Source: Knufia peltigerae (Eukaryota > Ascomycota > Eurotiomycetes > Chaetothyriales > Trichomeriaceae). Taken from it: 64,000 nt of DNA. The notes beneath the pieces were generated by a model. It was given only the letters and a program-made list of their open reading frames with translations, made no database searches and had not been told where the DNA came from. Below are positions 33,617 to 44,330 of this stretch, in pieces. The stretch covers positions 124,001-188,000 of the forward strand of contig JAPDRN010000065.1 in assembly GCA_030247855.1 (NCBI GenBank), given 5' to 3'. Made by a program: the position numbers and the translations under genes. Numbering within the stretch: position 1 is the stretch's first letter; each line of letters begins with the position of its first letter.

Positions 33617-34949
33617 ACTAGTTCTATGTGGGAGGTACAAAGTCTTCCAACATCCCTACACCGCAAATTCCACGGAACAGCATTTGAGTAATTGATGCTG
33701 GACAGGCAGACACGAAGCTACGCAGATATGCATACACGCAAGCAAAGCATTGGGGGGTTTTCTCTTTTTTTTTTCTCTTTGGTGTCATTACCGCACGCCT
33801 CCAACGTAGCCATCGAGCTAGACGGGGCAGGAGTCTTTCGGCTTTTACAGTCTCGGATTAGGAGGTTTCATGGTTCAACATAGCAACAGGGGCAAAACAG
33901 AAAAAGAGAACAGTTGGGAGAGGGTTTTCAAGAAAGAGAAAAATGATGTGATGGTTCGCTACTGCTAGTTGGCCTGGTGCCCAGACAATAGACAAAGAAT
34001 GAGAGGGAGAGAGACATACATGGGCGGTGCGTTCATCTTGCTGGGGGATGCAAAGGAGGCAGTCTTCCAAAAAGTGTGGTGACACGTCAACGATCCTTTT
34101 GAGAATCGATGACCATCGACCAGTAGCTAGCTAGTTCGGCCTCATGCCCGGTATCAAATTGATCCATCTCGTATTCGATGCCGCCAGCATGACTGGACGA
34201 ACGAGCAGGCTGGAATTCGTTACTCACTGTGGGATAGGAAATACAGGAGGACAAAGGAACCCACATAGGGGAAAAGATCCTCTGATGGCCCTGTTCGAAG
34301 TCGAGGTAAGGCGGGGGCACCGCAGGTGTAATTTGGGCCCCTGTCAGTTAGGTGGTTGAAGAATAGCAAGGGACAGGGAGCCAGGGTGGTCGGGCGAGCC
34401 AATGAGCTGCTCCACATTGAACGGTGAGGCAAAGCGAGAGAGGGAAAATGGCCCCCTTTCTCAACGCCAGGGCTCACATGAAGAAAGAGCGGGCGATCGA
34501 GCCAATAAGGCTCCCAAACAGCAGTACATGTACGGATAGAATAGGTCGCACAGCTGCTGCTGTTGTTGCTTTTACCAGGGTGCTCACGATCGAGCCAATT
34601 GAATCGTCAAGAACAGCGAAGGGGGGCACATACCATTGATCGAACAGTAATGGAGTGGGAGAGTCATACGTATTGACTTGGTTAATCCCGTACAGAGTAC
34701 GTATACATACGTCTGAGATCGCTTTGCCAAAGGTACGAATGTGCCAGTACGAGTACATTGTTCAGGATATCACAGATCCAAAAGCAGCAGACTGCTGCAT
34801 ACTAGGAACGAGTGAACTATTCGAGGTATGACAACGTACAATGACAGTACAATATGTGTGTCTCAATATCTTGCGACCAGACTGTGAACGAGCAGGTTCC
34901 CCAACCAGTAGTAGAAGAAGGCATTCGAATAGACCACGACGACGAAACG
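33617..34949. other. Intergenic region
   Basis: About 1.3 kb between the RING gene and the oxidoreductase relic. No FAD-binding GxGxxG frame is found here, although it is where the missing N-terminal half of the relic would be expected. One GTAC motif lies at 34747-34756. Confidence 0.5.
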
Positions 34950-35547
34950 TTGAGTAGCACCGAGCTCGATCGGCACGCACTGAAATTTCTCGCTCCATCA
35001 GCATCTTTTCTCGAGATGGCCTTTTTCTACGGGCCTACTGGGAGGCCGGTAGACGCTCCGGAAGATGGGACTCACATGGGGGCTTTAATCAGCAACTTCC
35101 GCCCGGTGTCGCGTGGCAGTGTCGGTAAGTCATCGAGGAGTATCACTGGACCCCCGGTTGTTGACCCAAATTGCTGTGCATCGCATGTCGATCGACACAT
35201 TCTTCGCTACAGTGTTCGACGTGTATTGAAACTCCTCGCCGACTCGCTGTCAGACGTTTTCAAGTAAGAGGCTTTACTTGAGGTATTTTCGAAGTGGACG
35301 TACGAGTCATCTGACGACGAAATTGATTGCCGCATTCACGGCCAAGGAAGGACATTTTTCCATGAGGGTGAAACCGCCAGTATGGGAAAGCGTCGTTGAC
35401 ACGAATCTGTTGGTCAAGAACATGACTGTTTTGCACGTCGTCGGTGCCAGCGTCATACCTGCGCCGCTCAGTGTGCATTACCAGGCGGTTCGTTATGCCC
35501 AGGCCATGAAAGCTGCCAATCTGATAACGGCCTCTCACGACCGCTAA
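34950..35547 (+). pseudogene. GMC oxidoreductase C-terminal relic
   Basis: A decayed fragment of a glucose-methanol-choline family flavoenzyme. The first part carries family sequence FYGPTGRPVDAPEDGTHMG, then NFRPVSRGSV and DRHILRYSVRRVLKLLADS, and meets an in-frame TAA at 35265-35267. The same frame then continues with SDDEIDCRIHGQGRTFFHE and GETASMGK, the active-site His region. After 35391 the frame is broken, and homology resumes in another frame with VVDTNLLVKN, VVGASVIPAPLSVHYQA and AMKAANLI up to the stop at 35547. Both active-site His positions are still readable. The FAD-binding half is absent upstream. A tiny intron could remove the TAA but would not explain the missing N-terminus, so pseudogene is the best call. 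Confidence 0.8.
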
Positions 35548-37484
35548 GCACACTGAGCAAATGATGGGTATGGGGATAGGGATGGTGATGGCGTTAATGG
35601 TGTGTGTTTGAAAGAAAAGGGGAGGAATCCAGAACACGAGGGTTCAGATGTGGCTTGTGACTTACGACTTACTATTTGTGACCATCTCGTATGTTTTGTG
35701 TCGCCCAATCCAAAAATTGAGATTCGATTTGAGGAATCCCTGATAGGTACTTCGTACGGGTTACAGTCAAGCTGAAGCAGACACGTTGAGTCACTGGTTG
35801 GAAGAGAGTACGAATTTTGTTTTCGCACGAGGCTTGCATGAATATTGCATGAGCAGCACCTTTATTGACGCCACCAACCCCCACAGCAAACATAGTAGGT
35901 GCATGAGCCGAGGGGATTCGACAGATTTCTTGAGGTGGATTCGTTCTCTTCGCTTCAGTACTCGTCCAACTGCGTGGGTAGTCCTAGCGTGGAGAGAGCT
36001 AGCAGCCCTCGTACGGGTCGCTCTTGAGGGTGGTGATGACTAGAGATGAAGACACAGGACTAGGAGGAATATCAGAATATCGAATGATGGACTCGTATGG
36101 AGGACAAGGATCCTGTCCTGTACTGCGTACAGGCTGTACGAGTGACAGACACACGGGGCGCCGGCGAAGACAGTTCCGATAACAACTCTGCTCCTAATCG
36201 GGTCACGCAGCGAAGAGCATGTGCCGAAGTATTGTGTGTGGTAAACAGCTCTGCATGAGTACGACGAGTACAGAAGGCAAGATTGGGTCTGAGCGCTCTC
36301 GTTTCAACCCATTTCCACCTAGAGATCCGAATTTTCCAGGTATGAGACTCGTTGCCGCGTGCCCTCCCTATTGCTTTTGGCAAATGTTTGGTACGGATGT
36401 TCAGACACGGCCATTGTGGTAGGTTGACAGTGAAAACGTCTTGTATGATCCAGTCCTTTGCCTCTCTCTGGCTGCCGACACAATGTTACAGTATTTCTTT
36501 TTGATCCTCGATCCGTCTACTGTGTCATCGCGTCTCGTCACAGCCTTGACGAACCCACAGAGACCTCGACAGTCCACAGGGTCTCAGCTGTCAACCAAGA
36601 TCCCTCGGCATTCGTTCGAATTAAAATGTACGGATGAGGCAGTACAGAGTCTCGGTACTACGAGTACAGGGCTACAGGTCCAATCAAGTCGTCCATTCTC
36701 CTGGCATGTCGACGAGAAGCTCGATCGGATGAGTCCATTATTTATCAACTCCTTGTCTCCGTACTGTAGGTACCGGAGTACGGATGCAGTACAGTGGCCA
36801 CGGGCCTCATCCGTCCCCAATCCACTTCTCCTCCCTCTCCTCCTCCATCCCTCTCCCTCTCTTTTTTCCCCAACTCCTCCACCCACACCATCATTGAACC
36901 TTTACTTATTGGACTTAGCACCCTTATTGACCACTGGCCGTAGTCCGCGGCACCTGCTGGGTCATTTTCCCCAAGCAACCAGGATCAACGATCAGAGCTG
37001 GTGTGGCACCCTCGTCACGAATAGAAAGCCCGCTCTCCTGTCGCCTAGTGAGCCACATGCTCTGTCCCCGCAGGTCTGGCCTGTGACACCCCGGGGCCCT
37101 ATTTGCTGGCTTACGTTTACAGTAGTCTTTGTACGAGTACGGGTACCGAGTACGGAGTGCGGAACCAGAGCAGAATTGAACATTTGGCGCCCCCCGACCA
37201 TTTCCTTGGACCCTTTGTCTGGTGTTTGGTGCCGATCGAGCATGGGTGCTTTGGCTGGCTGCTGGCACCCAGGATTTTCCCGTGCACCGTGTCTTGCCAG
37301 GGCATTATTGAGCCTATTTTGGTGCCTGCTCTTTCTCCAGATCTGAATCCTACCTTGCTACTCACTCTTTACAAACCATTCAACAACCAAAAACACCTCG
37401 AGCTTCCCTCTTACACATTTCTCACTCCATATCACACCACCACTTGACCGGGAAGATCAATTTCCTCGAAACGACTTGCCCTCC
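35548..37484. other. Promoter and leader of the C2H2 regulator
   Basis: About 1.9 kb upstream of the regulator ATG. It contains many GTAC motifs, some dense (36650-36800 and 37131-37160), and C/T-rich tracts at 36825-36895 and 37370-37440 typical of fungal leaders. Open frames run through it on the plus strand, one of about 300 codons (36441-37346), but they have leader-like composition. Confidence 0.55.
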
Positions 37485-40400
37485 ATGGCTATGACCGGCG
37501 CCTCGGTCATTGTTTTCCCCAAGCTTGATCCCGCCAAAGACGCCTCGCAGAAACACAAACGACCCCACGTATGCAACGTCTGCTCGAGAGCCTTCAAGCG
37601 TAGTGAGCATTGTATCCGACACCAAAGAGGCCGTAAGTAATCCGTGATACCAATCACCTTGGTGGCTTTGCCACATCGTATCGCCCGCAAACAACGTGGC
37701 TCACGAGAATATAGACACACAAGAGAAGCCTTTCAGTTGTCGCGTATGTCGTCGACGCTACAGTCGAAGGTAACTTGAATAATTCCCCGTTCTTGTGTCC
37801 CTGGGCAGCCCATTGATGATGGCTATACAGAGATCTCTTGGTCCGGCACGAGAGGACTCTACACACGGCAGCACAACTGGCCAATGCCACTGGCCAACCA
37901 GGCCAGGAACCGCCACCTGCCAGAAGACGACGAATTCCTCCACCGCCGCTATTTTGTAGGATCTCTCCATATTGGTCTTGATAGTCTTGACCACAACTAA
38001 TGCTATCCAGCTGGTGCCACTACTTCTCCTAACCCTCCCTCCGAAGTTGGAAATGGCCAGTCGCTTTTGCCGCAGAATAATGACAATGCTCGGACTGTCA
38101 TGACAATGGCCAATGACGAAGGCCCATCACCATCAAAAGCACCAACTCTTGCAAACCTGTTGGTGACTGGAGACTCACCTTCGAACATGGTCAACCATGA
38201 TCCGTCACAGTTCAACCAGAGCCAATCAATGTCCCAAAGTCCGTCGGAACCTTCCTCCATCACGGATATGAGGTTCAACCTTGCCAGCCCAGCGGGTCAA
38301 GAGCCAGCGATGACGATCCAAGAACCGGCAATCGTTGGCATCAACATGCCCAATTACTCCATGGATATGCCAGAACTCGAACAGATGCGCACCTTTCCCA
38401 CATCGGTCCCTTTGCCTGACTTAGACGGGGATCTGGAATTTCTGGATTTCTTCGACCCCTTCCTGGGGATGGAGCCCAAGCAGATGGGCAATTTCGCCAT
38501 CCTCCCGGTCAAGAAAGATTCGGAAAGCTGGTCGCCATTGGAGCATTTCTCCTCTTCTAGCCAGACGCCGATGCAGGATTATGGCTTCCTTCAACCGTAC
38601 CACCAGCTTCGGCCGCTTGCCCCGACCGGGCCATCTACAGGGTTCACGGCGGTCAACCCACCCGAACCCGTCTACATGTCAGGCGACGATCCGTTCAGCA
38701 CCGCCGCCGTGTCGACACCTCTGAACCCCTTCCCCATCCAGCAGCAGGCTGTAGAGCAGCTTCCTCCTTTTGATGAGCTCGAAAAGCAGCCGCCCACACC
38801 ACAATTGGCTCGAACTCCGTTCACGAAACCTCCAGCTCCATTTTTCACCGAGCAGATGCGCACAAACTTACTCAACGACCTCAATGAACGGCTCATGCCG
38901 TCGGAAATGACGAGTTTCAGACTCCCCAGCGCACCTGCGTTGCAAAAGTGTATCCGGACGGCCATCGATAATTTCCACGTCCACATGCCCATCTTGCACC
39001 TGCAGACTTTCGACTTTGCGTCGGCTCCCTCACCTCTCATCCTGATCATCTGTGCCATCGGTGCGCTATATCGCTTGGAAAGAAAAATCGCCGAACCACT
39101 GTTTCGGAAAGCGGACCAAGCTCTCGTCGCCACCCTGAAGAAAACCAAGAAGGACGACAGCGGTGAACCGAGTATTTCGGACGACTGGGTGCGGCCAGCG
39201 TCGCACGAACCGAAACCCGATCCAGAGTTACTTTGGAGGAGTCAAGCACGTCTGCTCATCAAGATGTTTGCGACATTCTGTGGGGTCATCAGTCTCGTCC
39301 AGGACGCCCTCAGTAATCTGGGTGACTTTCTCGTTGTAAGTTGTATCCTGTTATACCAAAAGTCCATCCGGCCGGCTGACTCTTTTTTTCTTTTGCTCCA
39401 GGACTTTCGTCAGCTCGCCCCTATGGTAAAAGCCGGCAAGGGTAACCAGGAAAACCTGACCTGGGAAGAATGGGTGAATCGAGAAAGTATTAAAAGGTTT
39501 GTTGTTCGAAAGCCGCATGACCGTATTTTCGATGTCAACTAACTTTTTGTTTCTAACAGGCTTCTGTACGGACACATCCTCTACGGCAATCTCGTCACAA
39601 TGACCTACGGCATAGCACCGGGCTATTCCGTCGTTTCGGACGGCTACATCGAGATGCCTTGCGACCAAGCCATGTGGGATGCCCAAACGCCCGATCAATG
39701 GGCGGCCCTCGCGAGCGTCCGGGGCAAGAGCACGCCATTGTCACTCCGAGACGCCGTGTCTACACTCATGTACGAGAACATCACGAAACCAGTCCCGCCA
39801 CACTGCTGGCAGTGGTCCCCCTTTGCGGTCAGTGCCGTCATCAACGCCGTGTCGATCCAGTTGTGGCACATTTCTCAGGGGTCGTACTTTCTGGGCGAAC
39901 TGTCCAGCATGGGCAAACCGCAGGACGCTTCCAAATCTCAGACCTTGACGCAGGCCGAGGCAGCGCTCACGCGGTGCCGCTCCCTAATCACCCAAGCACG
40001 CACCGACGCGGATTATGCCTGGACCGACGCCGAGGGACCGTTGCTGTTCAACTGCCTGGCGCTGCTGCGAGTGACCTACTGCCGGACCTTCGCCGGCACG
40101 GGGACCGCCGACTCGACCATCCTCCTGAAAGCCACGCAGGACGACTTGCTCGAGTCGATCGAGGACTTTGTCGCGGCCCCGCAAGAACGTAGCGACATGA
40201 TCACGAGGGCCGTCAGCCGGGCGTTCGAGGGCATGCTGATCCCTTACAAGATGGGTACACCTCTCATACAAAAGACGGCCGCTCTGACCTGGGCCATCGA
40301 GCACGCCCTGGCCGGCTGGGACGCCGCCTTACTGGTCACCAAGTGGGTTCACGTCATCGAGATCGAGACCGAGCAGACGGGCGGGATCGTCACCGAACTG

Positions 40401-40613
40401 GAAGAACAGACCATGAGGACCATCCGCAACCTGACCTCCGAGTTCGAGTTCGAAATCGCCCCCGGCGAGAGGGCCTTCAGGACCGTCGCCGCCAAGTTGA
40501 CAATGTACTGGGCCAAATTCTACGATGACACCTGGGTTTGGGGAGTCACCCCCCGTATGGGTTTCACTTTGAGGGAACTGGCCACCGTCTATGAGACCAG
40601 CACTCCCAAATAG
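37485..40613 (+). CDS. C2H2 zinc-finger transcription factor with fungal middle homology region
   Basis: A 933-residue predicted nuclear regulator. Exons are 37485-37632, 37715-37769, 37831-37955, 38011-39335, 39402-39496 and 39560-40613; all phases close. Two tandem C2H2 fingers span the first three exons: CNVCSRAFKRSEHCIRHQ with the second His after the splice, and CRVCRRRYSRRDLLVRHE with the last His in the following TLH. The linker TQEKPF is a classical finger linker. A basic, proline-rich stretch (PARRRRIPPPP) follows. Residues about 130-400 are disordered, and from about 420 a Fungal_trans-like domain begins (FHVHMPILHLQTFD, then LILIICAIGALY). This two-finger plus Fungal_trans architecture is common in filamentous ascomycetes. 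The long promoter suggests complex control. Target genes are unknown; the downstream FAD oxidase is only a candidate by position. Confidence 0.9.
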
Positions 40614-41434
40614 ATTAAAAACAGGTGGACTGATTTACCTACTTTGCCTTGAGTAGGGGGATGGCTTTGCTGTGGCTTCCAACTCCTTGTACGAGTACGA
40701 GCACGAGTATGAAAATACCCTCACATGGTATGGTTTAATGACGAATGATCGGAAAATCATGATTCTCAGAATACAAGAGTACATGGGATAAATCATTACA
40801 AGATCGAGAAATCTTGAGTAACCTTGTTAACGTTGTAGTCGGTGCTCCAGTGATCCATTGATACTCCTACTGGACCTAGGTACATTGGGACCCGCCCGTT
40901 CGTCTCGGTTGATTCACTTTTCCGCTCCCGTTCCAAGGGAGAGAAAACGGGAAGCGGAGAATTCTTAATGTGTGGTGTGGAGAGGCTTCATCGATCCTCC
41001 TCTCCTGTACTCGTCCGGTGGATGTTGTCCCAAGCCCGAAAGAAACTCCAACTTTTTCTCAGTATGTGGCCGGTCGTGGCTGCTGGTGACGTGCGAAAGC
41101 TCTCCCCCCCCCTCTCGCCTATGTCTCCGCCTCCGCCTTTGGGCTCTTTTCCCGTCTGTGTGGGTTATGGAGGAGTACAGTGTGACCCCACAATCGAATA
41201 GGTTTCAAAGCATTCACAGACTATATGTAACAAATCTGGAAGAAGACCCTGTCTCCTCACTCCAGTCCTCGATACTGGTTTGCTTGGGAGTTGGGTACAT
41301 TGAGTTGGCACTGTGAGTTCAAGTTGAGAGACGAGAATCACGATTTTGGCGGAGTCAGATCGAGGGGGTTTCCAGCTTCGAACAAGACTCAAGAAGAAAG
41401 AACGTGGCGACTTGGATAACGGTACAAAGAGAAC
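40614..41434. other. Intergenic region
   Basis: About 820 bases between the regulator and the FAD oxidase, with the GTAC motif at 40689-40698 and a C-rich spot at 41104-41112. It probably holds the oxidase promoter. Confidence 0.5.
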
Positions 41435-43066
41435 ATGGAACCTAGGCTAGGTACCGCAGTGCCACCACCACCACCACCAGCAGTCTCGGGATTAGCACCA
41501 GGAGCGACTTCTCAGGTGTACCACCGCGATACGAGTACACCAGAGTACGAACAATACCGGACCCGTTATATAACAAGCAATGTACCCTCAAGGTTTCCCC
41601 TGGAGATTCACCTACCGTCGAACACAAAGGACGTTGTTGCCGCCGTGAGGCGTGCAAGGATCTTAGGTGTCAGAGTCGGCGTACGCTCAGGAGGGCATTC
41701 ATTCCCCTGTAGCTCGCTCGTGGAGGACGGGTTGTTGATCGACATGAGAAATGTGCACAGGCGGGTCCTTTACAATCCACATTCAGGGCACGTCGAGTTC
41801 GGACCCGGTGTCAAGGTCAAGGAGGTCATGGACGAACTGAACAGGCTTGGACGATTTTTCCCAACTGGTCACGCGCCGGTGTGTCTTTCCTTTTCTCCCG
41901 TGTATATAATTCACCCCTTTTTTTTCATGACAAGGCCAAAGCCTTTCGTACGCACTGTTCGAAGGAAACATGATCTGACCGAAAATTTCAGAGTGTAGGT
42001 ATGGGTGGCTTCACCCTCAACGGAGGCCAAGGCTGGTTCATGCGTGGATGGGGTATCACCAGTGAGCAGTGGATCGTGAAGATGGAGATTGTGACGGCCA
42101 ACGGAGACGTGGTTGTTGCAAGTAAAGAAGAGAACAGTGATCTTTTCTGGGCAGCAAGGGGGAGTGGACAGTGGTTTCCCGGGATTGTTACTAGGATTTG
42201 GGGCCGCACCGTACCGAGGAAAAGGCTGTGGCATAGAACATTGACATTTCGAGTAGGTGAGGCGTATGAGGAACTGATGAGGTTTGTGTTTGAGAGAGAG
42301 AAGAGATCACCAAAATGGGGCGTCGAGGTCGCGTTATGTACGTTTTTCCCAGGAAGATATCAGGGTCGAGAGGGAGATGAGATCGGAGATGATACCTTGT
42401 TGTTCGCGGTTGAGATGATTGCGTTTTGTGACGGGCTGAAGGACGCAGAGACGTTGTTGAGTGCGTGGTCCGACGTGCCACAGTCTTTGACACCGAACCT
42501 GGTGCAAGATGACCCTGTCAGAGCAACGAACTGGGACGAGTTGTTCGCTTTCCAAGATAGTTTGGTGCCATATGGAAATGGGGAGAAGTGGTTGTGTGAC
42601 AGTATCTTGAGTCAGCCGGACGTTGAGGACGAAGAGGTATGTATTTTCCAGGTTGCGGAAACGAATTTGGAGCGAATCCGGACTGACCTGAGGGTAGTTG
42701 ATCAAGAGGATCAAAACAGCAATGTGTGATCTCCCGACACGATTATCTGTGGGTTGTGTATACATCAGCCAGGCAACCCCAGATGAAAGGGATCAATGTT
42801 GCTCATTGCCGCAGAAGTATTACGTTGCCTCGTTCGTCGGCTGGACAGAGGTTGGAGAAGAGAAAGAGAGGACGCTGAGATCATGGCTGTCGTCGGCCTT
42901 CAGCGAGGCTGAAGTGGTGAGTTGTGGGATGTACATTGCCGATTTCGATCATCAACAGCGGCAAAGCAGAGTCATGACCCCGTACGCCGAACAAAGATTT
43001 GCTGAGGTAAAGAGGAGATACGATGCTGCCAATGTTTTTCCTTGTATAGGTTTTCTGGGAGCCTAG
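41435..43066 (+). CDS. FAD-linked oxidase, berberine-bridge-enzyme-like
   Basis: A PCMH-type flavin oxidoreductase that oxidises small alcohols, sugars or secondary metabolites; substrate unknown. Exons 41435-41878, 41992-42693 and 42773-43066 give 479 residues, the usual family length. The FAD domain shows VGVRSGGHSF, with the His that commonly links covalently to FAD, then LIDMRNV and FGPGVKVKEVMDEL. After the first intron comes SVGMGGFTLNGGQGW. The C-terminal BBE segment ends with TPYAEQRFAEVKRRYDAANV. The Cys used for a second FAD bond in bicovalent members is missing: GHAPSVG stands where GTCPTVG would. No signal peptide is visible, whereas many relatives are secreted. The second intron (42694-42772) is chosen because it restores the BBE frame; its exact ends are less certain. 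Confidence 0.87.
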
Positions 43067-43506
43067 TGTTGAATGAGATGGATGAAGATGGTCCTTGGAT
43101 GCGGAAATCGAAGTATTTGTGATAAAGGATTGTACATAGTTGCTGTGAGTACTCCGTATCTCTAACTATGTTGGTATCGAGCTGTACAGGGGCACTAGGC
43201 TGACTCATCGGCCTGGCACCGCCTATAATGCTTTTTCCCCAGGGCAGCGGCCAAGTTTCGATCTCCGAGATCGTACCTGTACAGCCCCGAAGCTCGAGCC
43301 TAGCGAGTTTGCGTCCCATCGCCTAAATAAGCGGCACCCAATGCATCGTCTTATTTCCCTTCATTGTCGCATTCTGGATGCTTTCTTTTCGCTCAAGGAA
43401 ACGAGTACGTACTGTCATCAAGTCATCTTCTTCGTCCAAGATACAGATCTGACCTTATCAAGCTCACCATACACAACACCTCCACGCCTAAGTCGGAACC
43501 GCAGCT
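43067..43506. other. Intergenic region
   Basis: About 440 bases containing a tactccgta motif at 43150-43158 and the probable promoter of the Smr gene. Confidence 0.5.
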
Positions 43507-44330
43507 ATGTCTTATGAAATGTCAACGCAGCATGCCACCCGGGTTGGCGCAAGACGTGAGTCCATTCAACTTGGATGAAGCGGAGAGGCTAACAAGCTCA
43601 TTCAGCCTTCAATCATAGTCAGTCCCAAGCTGCCGAGGAAGAGTACGATCGACTGCGAGATCTGGCTCGCCGCGAGGCACAAAAGCGGTCGGAATGCTTT
43701 GCAAAGTCTCAACAAGCATACGGTAACGGCGATGGTGCCGCAGCTCACGCACTATCACAAGAAGGAAAAGATCACGGCGCCAAAATGGATCAATACAATA
43801 AACAGGCCTCTGACTTCATCTTTCGCGAAAACAATGCCGAGGGGAGAGTGCCTGCGGATACTATAGATTTGCACGGGCAATTCGTCGAGGAAGCCGAAGA
43901 CATACTGGAGGAACGAATACGGTATGCTCAGTCGCATGGAGAAAATCATCTACATGTGATTGTAGGTAAAGGCAACCACAGCGCAAACCATGTGCAGAAG
44001 ATCAAACCTCGCGTCGAACAAGTATGTCGCGAACTGGGCTTGCAATACCACACCGAACCCAATGAAGGGCGTATATATGTCAATTTGACTGGCGGCGCAG
44101 TCGATATGCAGCATGCCAACAACTGGGGTGGATATCAACAATCATATCCTGGCGGACAAGCCCAACAAAGTCATGGATACCAGCCTCAACATCAGCAGCA
44201 GCAGTACCACCATCAACAGCAGCAGCAGCAGCACGGTGGTGGCCAAGGACAACAAGACCAAGTTGAGAAGGTTGTCAAGAAATTCTTGCCCAGAATCATC
44301 AACAAGCTCCTGCGCATGCTCTGTCACTGA
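43507..44330 (+). CDS. Smr-domain protein with DUF1771
   Basis: A 257-residue protein encoded by 43507-43555 and 43606-44330. The chosen acceptor at 43604-43605 follows a ggctaac branch site and yields the N-terminus GARPFNHSQSQAAEEEYDRL, which suits the family better than an acceptor at 43621-43622 or read-through. Residues about 25-90 form the helical DUF1771 region (YDRLRDLARREAQKR, then SQQAYGNGDGAAAHALSQEG). The Smr domain follows, with DLHGQFVEEAEDILEERI and HLHVIVGKGNHS, the DLHG and GKGNHS motifs expected for nucleic-acid binding or nicking. The C-terminus is Gln/His/Gly-rich (Q-runs near 44195-44245) and ends in a short basic helix (VEKVVKKFLPRIINKLLRML). Eukaryotic relatives are cytosolic and linked to RNA or ribosome quality control; the role here is inferred. 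Confidence 0.9.

Noticed and set aside
36441..37346. 301-codon open frame upstream of the C2H2 regulator
   Set aside because: Pro/Ser/Leu-rich translation with no domain, running through a C/T-rich leader full of GTAC motifs; long frames are expected in such composition.
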